This document shows positions 44,901 to 57,565 of a stretch of DNA of 64,000 bases, one piece after another (position 1 is the first letter of the stretch; every line of letters starts with the position of its first letter). Source of the DNA: Cyanophora paradoxa (Eukaryota; Glaucocystophyceae; Cyanophorales; Cyanophoraceae). The notes under the pieces are model-generated. The model was not told where the DNA came from. It worked only from the letters and a program-made list of their open reading frames with translations, and did not search any database. The position numbers were made by a program, and so were the translations under genes. The stretch is from contig QPMI01000049.1 in assembly GCA_004431415.1 (NCBI GenBank), positions 124,001 to 188,000 of the forward strand, in the 5' to 3' direction.

Positions 44901-47900
44901 TTCGCAGAGCACGGAGGAGGTCACGGTGACGCTGGAGGACAACATCATGAACCTGCAGTCGATGTCGGGCTCGCGGTTCGCGCAGCCGTTCATGGAGGAC
45001 ATCCACCGCTGGGAGAAGCGCCTCTCGATGATCGGGGAGGTCACGGAGGCGTGGATGCAGGTCCAGCGCAAGTGGATGTACCTCGAGTCCATCTTCGTCG
45101 GCTCGGACGACATCCGGCTCCAGCTCCCCGAGGAGGCGAAGCGCTTCGACCGCATCGACAAGACCTTCAAGAAGCTCATGACGGACACGTCCAAGAACCC
45201 GAACGTGCTCGAGTGCTGCACGGTGGACGGGCGCCTGGAGACGCTCCACCGGCTCGCCGCCGAGCTCGACACGTGCCAGAAGTCGCTCTCGGACTACCTG
45301 GAGACGAAGCGGCAGGCCTTCTCCCGCTTCTACTTCATCTCCGACGACGAGCTGCTCTCCATCCTCGGCTCCTCCGACCCGGCCTCCGTCCAGGAGCACA
45401 TGCTCAAGCTCTTCGACAACGCCGCGGCGCTCGTCTTCGGGCGCAACAACAAGACGGTGGTGGGCATGAAGAGCTCGGAGAACGAGCAGTTCGAGTTCAA
45501 GACGCCCGTGGCGGCCGAGGGCCCCGTCGAGGTCTGGATGACCAACGTCGAGGCGGAGATGCGCCGCACGCTGCGCCTCATCATGAAGGAGGCCGTCTTC
45601 AGCTACCCGAAGAAGGACCGCCTGGAGTGGATCATGGAGAACCTGGGCATGGTCGGCATCTGCGGCGGGCAGATCTGGTGGACGTGGGAGGTCGAGGACG
45701 GCTTCCGCAAGGTGAAGGAGGGCCACAAGCACGCCATGAAGGACCTCAACTCGAAGCTGGGCGGCCAGCTGGACGCCCTCGTCGGCAAGGTCCGCACCAA
45801 CCTCTCCGGCCTCGAGCGCAAGGTCGTCAACACCCTCATCATCGTCGAGGTCCGCCGACCTCTCTGATGGATCGTTATTGTTTGGAGGCGCGCCTCTGAC
45901 GGGCGCGCGCGCGCGCAGGTGCACGCGCGCGACATCATCGACCGCTTCGTGCGCGACTCGGTGATGGACCACCGCGAGTTCGCGTGGGAGTCCCAGCTCC
46001 GCTTCTACTGGGACAAGGCGAAGGACGACGTGGTCATCCGGCAGTGCACGGGTGACTTCTCGTACGGCTACGAGTACATGGGCCTCAACGGCCGCCTCGT
46101 CATCACGCCGCTCACGGACCGCTGCTACATGACCCTCACCCAGGCGCTCACGTTCCGCCTGGGCGGCGCCCCCGCCGGCCCCGCCGGCACGGGCAAGACG
46201 GAGACGACGAAGGACCTCGCCAAGTCGATGGCGCTGCTCTGCGTCGTCTTCAACTGCGGCGAGGGCCTCGACTACAAGGCGATGGGCTCCATCTTCTCCG
46301 GGCTGGTGCAGACGGGCGCCTGGGGCTGCTTCGACGAGTTTAACCGCATCGAGGCGGAAGTGCTCTCCGTCGTCTCGGCACAGATCAAGACCATCCAGAA
46401 CGCGCTGCTGCAGGAGCTGCGCCGCTTCCAGTTCGAGGGGAAGGAGATCAACCTCGACCCGCGCTGCGGCATCTTCATCACGATGAACCCGGGCTACGCC
46501 GGCCGCACGGAGCTGCCCGACAACCTCAAGGCGCTCTTCCGGCCCGTCACGATGATCGTGCCGGACCTCGAGCTCATCTGCGAGATCATGCTCTTCTCCG
46601 AGGGCTTCAACACCGCCAAGCTCCTCGCCAAGAAGATGACGGTCCTCTACAAGCTCGCCAAGGAGCAGCTCTCCAAGCAGTACCACTACGACTTCGGCCT
46701 GCGCGCCCTCAAGTCCGTGCTGGTCATGGCCGGCGCCCTGAAGCGCGGGGCGCCGGACCTCTCGGAGGACCTCGTTCTCATGCGCGCGCTCCGAGACATG
46801 AACGCGCCCAAGTTCGTCTTCGACGACGTGCCGCTCTTCATGGGCCTCATCAACGACCTCTTCCCGGGGCTCAGCTGCCCGCGCGTCGGCTACCCCGACC
46901 TCAACGCAAAGATCGAGGAGGACCTGCGCGAGAACAACTTCAAGGTGCTCGCCGACCAGGTCGACAAGGTCGTGCAGCTCTACGAGACGATGCTCACGCG
47001 CCACACGACGATGGTCGTCGGCCCGACGGGCGGCGGCAAGTCGGTCGTCATCAAGACGCTGGCCAACGCGCAGACGAAGCTCAACCTGCCCACCAAGCTC
47101 TTCGTCATCAACCCGAAGGCGCAGACGGTGCTGGAGCTGTACGGCGTGCTGGACCCGGCGACCCGCGACTGGACGGACGGGCTCCTCTCCAACATCTTCC
47201 GCGAGATGAACAGGCCGCTGCCCAACCCGGACAAGCCCGAGCGGCGCTACATCGTCTACGACGGCGACGTCGACGCCGTCTGGGTCGAGAACATGAACTC
47301 GGTGATGGACGACAACAAGCTGCTGACGCTGCCCAACGGCGAGCGCATCCGCCTGCAGCCGCACTGCGCCATGCTCTTCGAGGTGTCGGACCTGCAGTAC
47401 GCGAGCCCCGCGACGATCTCCCGCTGCGGCATGGTCTACGTCGACCCGAAGAACCTGGGCTACTCGCCCTTCTTCTGGAAGTGGTGCAACCAGCGGCAGA
47501 AGGCCGAGGCAGAGGTGCTGCAGATGCTCTTCGACAAGTACGTCCCGCGCTGCATCGACTACCTCATCGAGGGCCTCATCGACGGGGAGTACCTGGAGAA
47601 GCCCAAGTTCATCATCCCCCTCACGAACCTCAACCTCGTCCGCCAGGTGCGGGCGGCGTGGGCGACCTCTCCGCGAAGGCGATGCCGCCTCCGCAGCGTT
47701 CTGACCCGCCCGCGGCCTTCGCCCCCCGCAGATGTGCCGCATCCTGGACTCGCTGCTGACGGAGGAGAAGAACATCTCCGACCCGGCGGCCATCGAGTGC
47801 ATCTTCGTGTGGGCGGTCATCTGGGGCCTGGGCGGCGCCCTCTCGGAGGAGTCGCGCGGCAAGTTCGACGCCTTCGTGAAGCGCCGCTCGGAGCTGGCCG

Positions 47901-50900
47901 TCATCGAGTCGAAGGACGTGGCGGTGGGCACGGGCCAGCTCCCCGCCGGGTTCCCGACCCTCTACGAGTACTTCTTCGACGACAAGCTGTCGCTCTGGAA
48001 GCCCTGGACGTCCATCGTGCAGGACTACGAGCCGCCGGCGGACCGCAAGTTCTCCCGCATCCTCGTCCCCACCGTCGACACCGTCCGCAACACCTTCCTC
48101 CTCGACATGATCGTCCGCATCGGGAAGCCCTGCCTCTTCGTCGGCGAGTCGGGCACGGCGAAGACCGTCAACGTGCAGAACTACCTGGCGAAGCTGGCGC
48201 CCGACAAGTTCCAGCTCCTCACGCTCAACTTCTCGAGCCGCACGACGTCGCTCAACGTGCAGCGCATCCTCGAGGACAACGTGGAGAAGCGGACGAAGGA
48301 CAGCTACGGCCCGCCCAGCGGGAAGCGCATGATCGTCTTCATCGACGACCTGAACATGCCCCTCGTGGACACGTACGGGACGCAGCAGCCGATCGCGCTC
48401 CTCAAGCTGCTGCTGGAGCGCGGCGGCATGTACGACCGGAGCAAGGAGCTCACGTGGAAGTTCCTGCGCGACGTGCAGTTCGTGGGCGCCATGGGCCCGC
48501 CCGGCGGCGCGCGCAACCCCGTCGACCCGCGCTTCATCTCGCTCTACACGGTCTTCTGCATCGCGTTCCCGTCGACGGATTCGCTCCAGCGCATCTACTC
48601 GCTCATCCTCTCCAAGCACCTGGAGGCCGGCACCTTCTCGGGCGAGATCAAGGAGGTGGGCGAGAAGCTGACGGAGGTCACCCTCAAGCTCTACTTCTCC
48701 ATCGTGGCGGCGATGCCGGCGACGCCGGCCAAGTTCCACTACATCTTCAACCTGCGCGACCTCTCCCGCATCTACGAGGGCATGTGCCTCTCCACGCCCG
48801 ACAAGTTCACGACGGGCGCGCAGTTCGTCCGCCTGTGGCGCAACGAGTGCCTCCGCGTCTTCCACGACCGCCTCATCAACCAGGAGGACAAGACCTGGAT
48901 GATGAACCGGATCGCGGAGCTGATCAAGGAGACGTACCCGTCGGCGGCGGAGACGGCGCTGGTGGACCCGATCCTCTTCGGCGACTACCGCAACATGAGC
49001 AACGACGACGCGCGGCTGTACGAGGACCTGGAGAGCTACCCGGCCATCAAGACGCTCTTCGAGGAGTGCCTCGAGAACCACAACATCACGCACAAGCCCA
49101 TGAACCTCGTCATGTTCGAGGACGCCCTGGAGCACCTCACGCGCATCGAGCGCGTCCTCCGCCTGCCCCGCGGCAACTGCCTCCTCGTCGGCGTGGGCGG
49201 CTCGGGCAAGCAGTCGCTCACGCGCCTCGCGGCCTTCGCCGCCGGCTGCAGCGTCTTCGAGATCACGCTCTCGCGCGGGTACGACGAGCCGCAGTTCCGC
49301 GAGGACCTCAAGAAGCTGTACACGATGCTGGGAGCGGAGAACAAGTCGGTGGTCTTCCTCTTCACGGACGCGCACGTGGCGCAGGAGGGCTTCCTCGAGC
49401 TCATCAACAACATGCTGACGTCGGGCATGGTCCCCGCCCTCTACAGCGAGGACGAGAAGGACCCGCTCATCAACTCGGTGCGGGAGGAGGTCGTCCGCAA
49501 GGGCGTCTACGACAGCAAGGAGAACTGCTGGAACTACTTCGTCAACCGCTGCCGCGACAACCTGCACATCGTGCTCGCCATGTCGCCCATCGGGGAGACG
49601 CTGCGCCGGCGCTGCCGCAACTTCCCGGGCCTCGTGAACAACACGGTCATCGACTGGTTCACGGCGTGGCCCGAGCAGGCGCTCATCTCCGTCGCGACGG
49701 TCTTCCTCGAGCAGGAGGACCTGCCGGTCGAGATGCGGCCCGAGATCGTATCGCACATGGTGCTGGTGCACGAGACGGTGGCGCGCAAGTCGGTGCAGTT
49801 CCAGGAGCAGCTGCGGCGCGTCAACCACGTGACGCCCAAGAACTACCTCGACTTCATCCAGAACTACCGCAAGGGCCTCCGCGAGAACCGCAAGCTCGTG
49901 TCGGACCTGCGCAACCGGCTGGACGGGGGCCTCCAGAAGCTCGTGCAGGCGGCGAAGGAGGTCGAGATCATGTCCGTCTCCCTCGCCGAGTCCAAGATCG
50001 AGGTGGAGCGCAAGACGAAGGAGTGCAACGAGCTGATGGCCCAGATCACGGAGGCGACGTCGACGGCCGAGCAGAAGCAGGCGATCGCGAGCACGAAGCG
50101 CGAGGAGCTGGCCAAGGAGGTCGAGCGCATCGACATCGAGCGGAAGGAGGCGGAGCTGGCGCTGGAGGAGGCGATCCCCGCCCTCGAGAAGGCCGCCGAC
50201 GCCCTCAAGAACCTCGACAAGGCGCAGATCACGGAGATCCGCTCCTTCGCCAAGCCACACGTGCTCGTCGAGAAGGTCGCCGAGTGCGTCTGCATTCTGA
50301 ACCCGCTGCGGATCAACAAGCCGGAGATCTCGTGGAAGGGCGCCAAGGCGATGATGGCGGACACGAGCTTCCTCAACTCGCTGCTCGAGTTCGACAAGGA
50401 CTCGCTCACGGAGAAGCAGATGAAGCAGGTGAAGGAGTACTTCAAGGACCCCAAGTTCGAGCCGACCGAGATCAAGACGATCTCGATCGCCGGCGCCGGG
50501 CTCCTCACCTGGGTCGCCGCCATGGTCAACTACTACAACGTCTCCCGCGTCGTGGCGCCCAAGCGCGCCGCCGTCGCCAACGCGGAGAAGATGCTCAAGC
50601 AGAACCAGCGCGACCTCGAGAAGACGGAGCAGGAGGTGCAGGACCTGGAGAACCAGCTGCACAAGTTCCGCGAGATCCTCGCCCAGCAGACCCAGGAGCG
50701 CCAGGAGCTGCAGAAGAAGGCGCAGATCATGGAGCGGCGCCTGGAGGCCGCCAACAAGCTCATCTCGGGGCTCGGCTCGGAGCAGACGCGCTGGAACAAC
50801 GACATGCACGAGCTCGACGGGCGGCGCGTCCGCCTCGTCGGTGACTGCCTCCTCACGTCGTCGTTCCTGTCGTACATGGGCGCCTTCACCTACGACTACC

Positions 50901-53900
50901 GCCACGAGATGATCTACAAGGTCTTCGTGGAGGACCTCATCACGCGGAGCATCCCCCTCACGCAGCCGTTCCGCATCGAGTCGATCCTGACGAACGACGT
51001 CGAGATCTCCAAGTGGGCGTCGGAGAGCCTCCCGTCCGACGAGCTCTCCGTCCAGAACGGCATCCTGACGGGCCGCGCCTCCCGCTTCCCGCTCTGCATC
51101 GACCCCCAGATGCAGGCGGTGCGGTGGATCAAGAAGAAGGAGGGGAAGAACCTGGAGGGGCGCGTGCGCACCTTCAACGACCCCGACTTCCTCAAGCACC
51201 TCGAGATGGCCATCACGTACGGCTTCCCCTTCCTCTTCGAGAACCTGGACGAGTACATCGACCCCGTCATCAACCCGATCCTCGAGAAGACGATCACGGT
51301 GCAGGGAAACCGCAAGTTCATCCGCCTCGGAGACAAGGAGGTCGACTGGGACGACAACTTCCGCCTCTACATGTGCACGAAGCTCTCGAACCCGTCGTAC
51401 ACGCCCGAGGTCTTCGGCAAGACGTCGATCATCAACTTCGGCGTGACGCCGCAGGGGCTGGAGGACCAGCTGCTGGACGTGGTCGTCGGGCACGAGCGGC
51501 TCGACCTGCAGCAGCAGCGTCAGGACCTCATCAACGAGATGAGCGAGAACCGCTCCATGCTCAAGGAGCTGGAGGACACGCTGCTGCGCGAGCTCGCCAA
51601 CTCGACCGGCAACATCCTCGACAACGAGGACCTGATCGCGACGCTCGAGAACACGAAGCAGAAGGCGACGGAGATCGCGGAGAAGCTGCAGACGGCGAAG
51701 CAGACGGCGGCGGAGATCGACGAGGTCCGCTTCCGCTACCGCCCGGCCGCCAAGCGCGGCGCCATCCTCTTCTTCGTCATGTCCTCCCTCTCCGCGGTCC
51801 GCCCCGCCCCCCCGCGCCCCCCCCCCCCCCCCCCCCCCCCGCCGCCGCCGCCGCTTTCGACCTTCTTCGCATCTAGCTCGGCTGACGTCGATGTCTCCGG
51901 CAGATCAACTCGATGTACGAGTACAGCCTGTCGGCCTTCCTCGGCGTCTTCGAGCACTCGCTCCAAAAGTCGGAGCACGACCCGATCCTCGAGAAGCGCC
52001 TCCTGCACATCCTCGACGCCCTCACGTACAACGTGTACAACTACACGTGCACGGGCCTCTTCGAAATCCACAAGCTCATGTTCTCCTTCCAGGTGCGCGC
52101 GAAGCGTCGAAATCGCCTCCGTCTGTGCGACGCGCGTGACGCCCGTCGGGGGCCCAGATGACGATGAAGATCCTGGACGGGGACGGGAAGCTGAACCACC
52201 GGGAGCTCGACTTCTTCATCAAGGGGAACCTGAGCCTGGAGAAGAACGCGCGGGGCAACCCGTTCCCGGCGTGGATCGCGGACCAGGGCTGGCAGGACCT
52301 CATGATGCTGCCGCTGCTGGACGAGACGCTCTTCGGGAACCTGCCCGACGACGTGGAGCGGAACGAGAAGGCGTGGAAGGCGTGGTACGACCTGGAGCGC
52401 CCGGAGGCCGTGCCGCTCCCGATGGGCTACAGCGACCGCCTCAACCCCTTCCAGCAGATGCTCGTCCTGAAGTGCTTCCGCACGGACCGCATCACCATCG
52501 CCGTCACGTCGTACGTGATCTCGGTGATGGGCGACAAGTTCGTGCAGCCGCCCGTCCTGAACTACAAGAACATCTTCGACCAGTCGAGCCCGACGAGCCC
52601 CGTCGTCTTCATCCTCTCGCCGGGCGCCGACCCCGCCTACGACATCTTCAAGCTGGCCGACCAGGTCGGCATGGGCGGCAACAAGCTCAAGTTCATCGCG
52701 CTGGGGCAGGGCCAGGGCCCCGTCGCCCAGCAGCTGCTCGAGACCGGCTCCACGCGCGGGCAGTGGGTCATGCTCCAGAACTGCCACCTGCTCACGCGCT
52801 GGCTCAAGACCCTCGAGAAGATCCTCGAGCGCATCGAGAAGCCGCACAAGGACTTCCGCCTGTGGCTCACGACGGACCCGACGCCGGCCTTCCCGCTCGG
52901 CATCCTCCAGAAGTCGCTCAAGGTCGTCACGGAGCCGCCGAACGGCCTGAAGCTCAACATGCGCTCCTCCTACTCGAAGATCAACGAGGAGGCGCTGGCG
53001 CAGTGCCCGCACCGCGCCTTCCGCCCCCTCGTCTACGTCCTCGCCTTCTTCCACGCCGTCGTCCAGGAGCGCCGCAAGTACGGCAAGATCGGGTGCGCCT
53101 GCACGCCTCGAAGCGCGCGGCTTGCCCGGCTGAGCTCGCCCGCCCGCAGGTGGAACGTGCCGTACGACTTCAACGAGTCGGACTTCCGCGTCTCGCTCAT
53201 GCTCCTCAACACGTACCTCACGAAGGCCTTCGTGAACAGGGACGAGATGATCCCCTGGGGCTCCCTCAAGTACCTCATCGGCGAGGCCATGTACGGCGGG
53301 CGCGTCACCGACAGCTTCGACCGGCGCGTCCTCGTCACGTACCTCGACGAGTACATGGGAGACTTCCTCTTCGACACCTTCCAGGTCCCTGCCCCTCGCT
53401 GCCTGCTTTTTGTTGTGTCTGACGTTGTCTGCGTCTACAGCCGTTCCACTTCTACAAGAACGAGGACGGCTCGGTGAACTACCACGTGCCGGAGTACGGC
53501 CCCCGCGAGAACTACGCGAACATGATCGAGTCCCTCCCGCTCGTCAACAGCCCCGAGGTCCGCCCGTCCCCTCCGCCCGGCCCGCCCGCCCGCCCCGCTC
53601 TCGTCCTGGCCTGACCGGCGGAGGCGGCGGCTCTGCAGGTCTTCGGGCTGCACCCGAACGCCGAGATATCGTACCTGACGATCTCGAGCAAGGACCTCTG
53701 GCTCCGCCTCGTCGACCTGCAGCCGCGCGTCGGCTCCTCGGGCGGCGGCATCACGCGCGAGGAGTACATCGGGCAGGTGGCCCGCGAGATCCAGTCCAAG
53801 CTCCCCGAGCTCTTCGACATCCCCGTCATCAAGAAGCAGCTGGGCGTGCCCACGCCGACGCAGGTCGTGCTGCTGCAGGAGCTCGAGCGCTGGAACCGCC

Positions 53901-54583
53901 TCGTCCACAAGATGACGGGCTCGCTGAAGGACCTCCAGCGGGCCCTCGTCGGCGAGATCGGCATGTCCAACGAGCTCGACGAGCTCGCCTCGGCGCTCTT
54001 CTCGGGGCAGATCCCGGGGCCCTGGCGCCGCCTCGCCCCCGACACGATGAAGGCCCTCGGCTCGTGGATGGCGCACTTCATGCGGCGGTACGGCCAGTAC
54101 AAGGCGTGGGTCGAGGAGGGCGAGCCGAACGTCATGTGGCTCTCCGGCCTCCACATCCCGGAGACGTACCTGGCGGCGCTCGTGCAGACGACGTGCCGCG
54201 CCAAGGGCTGGGCCCTCGACAAGTCGACCCTCTACACGACCGTCACGCGCTACACGGACGCGGAGCAGGTGCACAAGCGGCCGGAGTCGGGCTGCTACGT
54301 CGCCGGGCTGTACCTGGAGGGGGCCGGCTGGGACGTCGAGAAGGCGTGCCTGGTGCGGCAGCGGCCCAAGGTGCTCGTCACGGAGCTCCCGATCATGCAG
54401 ATCATCCCCGTCGAGGCCTCGAAGCTCAAGCTCACGAACACGCTCAAGGCGCCCGTGTACGTGACGCAGTCGCGGCGCAACGCGATGGGCGTCGGCCTCG
54501 TGTTCGAGGCGGACCTCTCGACCTCCACGCACCACTCCCACTGGGTCCTCCAGGGCACCTGCGTCGTCCTCAACGTCGACTAA
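38918..54583 (+). CDS. DNAH10: Axonemal inner-arm dynein heavy chain, DNAH10 type, 23 exons
   Basis: Motor heavy chain of two-headed inner-arm dynein I1/f. The spliced product is about 4686 aa (human DNAH10 about 4470). The tail opens [20 protein letters not shown], followed by a Glu/Ala/Pro repeat tract (39300-39520). P-loops: GPAGTGKT (AAA1, about residue 2036), GPTGGGKS (AAA2, 2317), GESGTAKT (AAA3, 2663), GVGGSGKQ (AAA4, 3012). The stalk coiled coil and microtubule-binding domain follow (about 49900-50800), then AAA5/6 and the C-terminal domain. Diagnostic stretches include [20 protein letters not shown] and [20 protein letters not shown]. Exons: 38918-39544, 39596-39770, 39827-39900, 39971-40145, 40240-40451, 40518-40616, 40700-40978, 41050-41151, 41269-41443, 41518-41840, 41904-42051, 42119-43041, 43111-43422, 43494-44045, 44112-44840, 44908-45849, 45919-47646, 47732-51796, 51904-52092, 52158-53092, 53150-53384, 53441-53557, 53639-54583. 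The intron at 40979 is GC-AG. The true start may lie upstream. Confidence 0.95.
39300..39520 (+). repeat. Coding tandem repeat PAEGEA(K/A) in the dynein tail
   Basis: About a dozen units of (P/A)AEGEA or PADGEAK, roughly 18-21 bp each, in the first coding exon. It is an unstructured acidic linker not expected in DNAH10 orthologues at this point. Confidence 0.85.
51820..51850. repeat. Poly-C run inside dynein intron 18
   Basis: An uninterrupted cytosine run of about 20 nt followed by CCG triplets in the intron 51797-51903. A similar run lies in LOR intron 7 (about 11860-11880). These are prone to length error in sequencing. Confidence 0.85.
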
Positions 54584-55262
54584 AAATAGCCGCCCCTTCT
54601 CTACTTCTCTACTTCCTCTCCCCCCCGCTCCTTCTCTGCTTCCTCGCCCTCGTCCCGGCTCTGCACTCCCCTGAACGATATCGCAGTAGGATTATGCGCT
54701 AGGTTATTCTACGGCAGGGTAGCGTCGTTCGTAGTCGTTGCTTCTTCGCATCAGGCCAGACAGTGTACTCTAGTCAACAATTCTGACGCATTGCAGTCGG
54801 TTCCTGAAGGGATCTTTCGCAGTAGGGGCGGGGGCGGGGGCGGGGGCGGGTTTAGAATTAGTAGGAGCCGCTGACTCGTGGCTCATATACTGGAGCTCGA
54901 CGTCCCCGCCCCACCCCCACAGCCTCAGGGCCTCAGGCAGCAGCCGGGGCGCCTGCTGGGAAACTTGAAACTTAATTCGGGCCATCAGGCGCCGCGGCGG
55001 TTCGAAATCTCGGCGAGGGAGGGTACGTACGCTTTGCGTCACCTACAAAAAAATGAATATAGGTTTTGTATATGTCGCCAACGTCGACGTCTTCACGCGC
55101 GCGGGCCCCGGCCGGGCCGGGGGCCGGGGCCGGCGGCCGGCCCCCGGGCCCCGGCCCCCGGGGCCCCAGGTATGTAACGGTTCGTTCGGCGAACGTTTCG
55201 ACTCTCGCCGAGGCCGGCCCGAGGCTCTACGTATAATGTATATACGTAACTACTGTATCTGT

Positions 55263-55312
55263 AATTAATGCGTTTTCGCGAAATTCTGCAATTTAATGAA
55301 AACGCATTAATT
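55263..55312. repeat. Inverted repeat, 15-bp perfect arms, 20-nt spacer
   Basis: The left arm AATTAATGCGTTTTC (55263-55277) is the exact reverse complement of 55298-55312. The first bases lie 660 bp past the dynein stop, so a terminator role is unlikely. Confidence 0.9.
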
Positions 55313-56184
55313 TGGTACCGCATTATTATCAAAACGACAAGAAACAGCTCAGCGGCTGAATGTAGTATCTACCCCCCTGCCGCAGCCATGCATCAAAAAC
55401 CAATTAATTTCTGCAGTGAATTACGGCACGTAGCGACTGCAGCTGGGGCCTGCAAATTGCTGCAATGCCCTGCATTATGCTGCATGCCATGATGCGCGTT
55501 GCAATATTAACTGCAAAAATTCAGCAGCAAAATTGCCAAGTTGCTAGCTCGAGATCGAGGAAAAAGCGTTACCGTTCGATTCTAACCGTGCTACGGAGGC
55601 TAACGGAGCCTACGGTAGACTATCTTCTGTCGTATTACCTCCAGAAAAACAACGAAATCTGAACGAAAACGCCCGCGCTAGCAAGAGGCTAACGGCCTCT
55701 GACACCTGGCGGGGGCCGAATTTCTTTCTCCAGTGTTCTTTGCTCGCAGAATCACCCTCTACTGCCCGCGCACTGTACATGTGCTTGGCAATTTAGATGG
55801 ATCGCATCTGGGTCACTTCCGGGTCAATTTTCCTCAGTTTTTGCACGGTAGCCTGACTGAACCTCGGGTTGACTGATTCAGTCACAGTCAGGGGGGCTGA
55901 GCGACTGGGTCCGACGGTCTGGGCTGGAGCCTGACTGAACCCAGCACTACTCTGCACTGACTCTCAGAGTCTGCAGATCCCGACGATCGCGACCATATGC
56001 AATGACTACCGTGTAATTTATAACAGGAAAATACCAGATCGGAAATTAGTGGATCGTAAAACTTCGCCACAGTGGCTCACACAGGCGAAATACTGGAGCC
56101 CGAAATTAGTGGATCGCAAAACTTTCAGGCTTGTATGGGGCGGTAATTTTGAGGGGTATACTATGAGGCCGCTTCTCATAAGGG

Positions 56185-56253
56185 AATTAGTGGAGCCGGA
56201 AATTAGTGGACTGAGTCAAGATTTCAGTCCACTAATTTCCGGCTCCACTAATT
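56185..56253. repeat. Perfect hairpin, 30-bp stem, 9-nt loop
   Basis: 56185-56214 and 56224-56253 are exact reverse complements, with a 9-nt loop. The arm contains AATTAGTGGA twice. The same motif occurs outside the hairpin at 56041 and 56101 (both followed by TCGnAAAACTT), so the hairpin appears built from a locally repeated element. Confidence 0.93.
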
Positions 56254-57019
56254 TTCAGTTTTCAAAGTTTCAGCGTCCAGTATTGTGCAATGTGCATTCA
56301 ATGATTCGAATTCCCGGAGTCCGTATCGGCCGCCGCTGCGCGGGCGCCGGGCCGGCGGAATGCCCGGAAGTACCGGTACTACCGACCCTTTGTAGGTCGA
56401 CCCACGTCAAGCTTCAGATGGAAAAAGCCCACAGGGGGGCACGCTCCCAGCAGCGTTTTGTATGGGACTGAGAGAACCTCAGTCGGCCAATTTGGTGACT
56501 CAGTCGGGTCAGTCAGACCCTCTGACTTTGACTGACAGTGACTGAACCCAGCCCTAGTGCAGAGTCACTGCCAGAGTCAGTGCACGTGCAGACTGCAGAC
56601 TGCAGTGGACCAGCGCAGTGCACTGCGGCAGCTGGTTGCAGCGAGGATCTTAGATCTCTCAGAGTCTGCAGCTGGCTGCAGCCGAGGACGCAGAGATTCT
56701 TCGAGGAGCGCGCACGCGCCGGGCGCGGCGCCGGCCGAGCTTCGAGTCGGGAGTCGGGACGTTGACCGGCGTCGATCAGCGAAGCGGCGCGCGCGTGCTG
56801 CTGCCAGGCTGCTGGTTGTGCGCGGCTGGCCATGGCCGCCGGTCACCGGCCGCCGGTCGAAAGAGCTGCAGGCTGCAGCAACATATCGTACGCGTAAGAG
56901 ACGATGTGTTCTGCGATCATAGTGCAGGCTGCGGCGTATCATAGTGCATTGCGCAGACGCTGACTCAGTGAGCTTAAGCTTCTCGGAGGTCCATCTGCCC
57001 GCCGCAGCAGGCCTAGGCT

Positions 57020-57125
57020 GTTGGCCGCATGCGCAACAGCAGCTGCTGCGCACGCGCACGCAGCGTCGACCGCATGCATATGCGCAGCACGTGCACGCGC
57101 GTGCGCAGCCGAGCCGCGGCCGCGG
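57020..57125. other. Alternating purine-pyrimidine tract (Z-DNA-prone)
   Basis: Long runs such as TGCGCACGCGCACGCA, GCATGCATATGCGCA and CACGTGCACGCGCGTGCGCA, 450-540 bp upstream of the kelch receptor ATG. Confidence 0.6.
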
Positions 57126-57565
57126 CGCGGAGCATAGATATCGATATAACGATCAGCCATGTTCATTCACGTGCACATTCGTCTAGTTCGGAACGTCGGA
57201 CGCGGCCGCAGCTGGCTCGGCGCGCACATGTACATCCGCAGCTGCACATGCAGCTACGTTTACGGTCGGGACCGCACGCGTCCGCAGCGCTTAATTCCAA
57301 TGCTCATTGTACAGACGTCGACGGCGATTGCGACAGGTACAGCTGCAGCAGCAGGTGCAGCAGCGGTGACACTCAATTGCAATCGCACGAGAGAGGCCGA
57401 ACCAGGCGCCTCGAGGACTCCATCGCCATGGCCAGCGTTAGCTGCAGGACTCGCGGTCTCAATAGGAATCGTGTATACCCTCGCGATCGGCGCCGGCGTC
57501 ACATTTCAACTGATCTCAGATCTAGAGGCGGTGCTACCGTATGCTGCAGCTGTCATGATCAGTGC

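Larger units (their letters stand above)
54584..57565. other. 3-kb AT-richer intergenic region with hairpins and dispersed motifs
   Basis: No gene is supported. Contents: a GGGGGC tandem run (54827-54850), a GC block of GGCCGGGG type (55100-55165), an inverted repeat at 55263-55312, TGACTGAACC motifs at 55854, 55932 and 56539, a GAAATTAGTGGA motif family with a 30-bp perfect hairpin at 56185-56253, and alternating purine-pyrimidine DNA around 57028-57110 just before the next gene. It separates the dynein 3' end from the kelch receptor start. Confidence 0.7.

Noticed and set aside
45919-50844. 1641-codon plus ORF that leaves the dynein frame after 47646
   Set aside because: Its first 576 codons are dynein exon 17. 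The rest is an out-of-frame read-through of intron 17 and exon 18.
44836-51493. Very long minus-strand ORFs (1031 and 1287 codons) across the dynein gene
   Set aside because: Antisense shadows of GC-rich dynein exons. Their composition (Val/Leu/Arg/His/Asp) mirrors the sense codons and no domain is seen.
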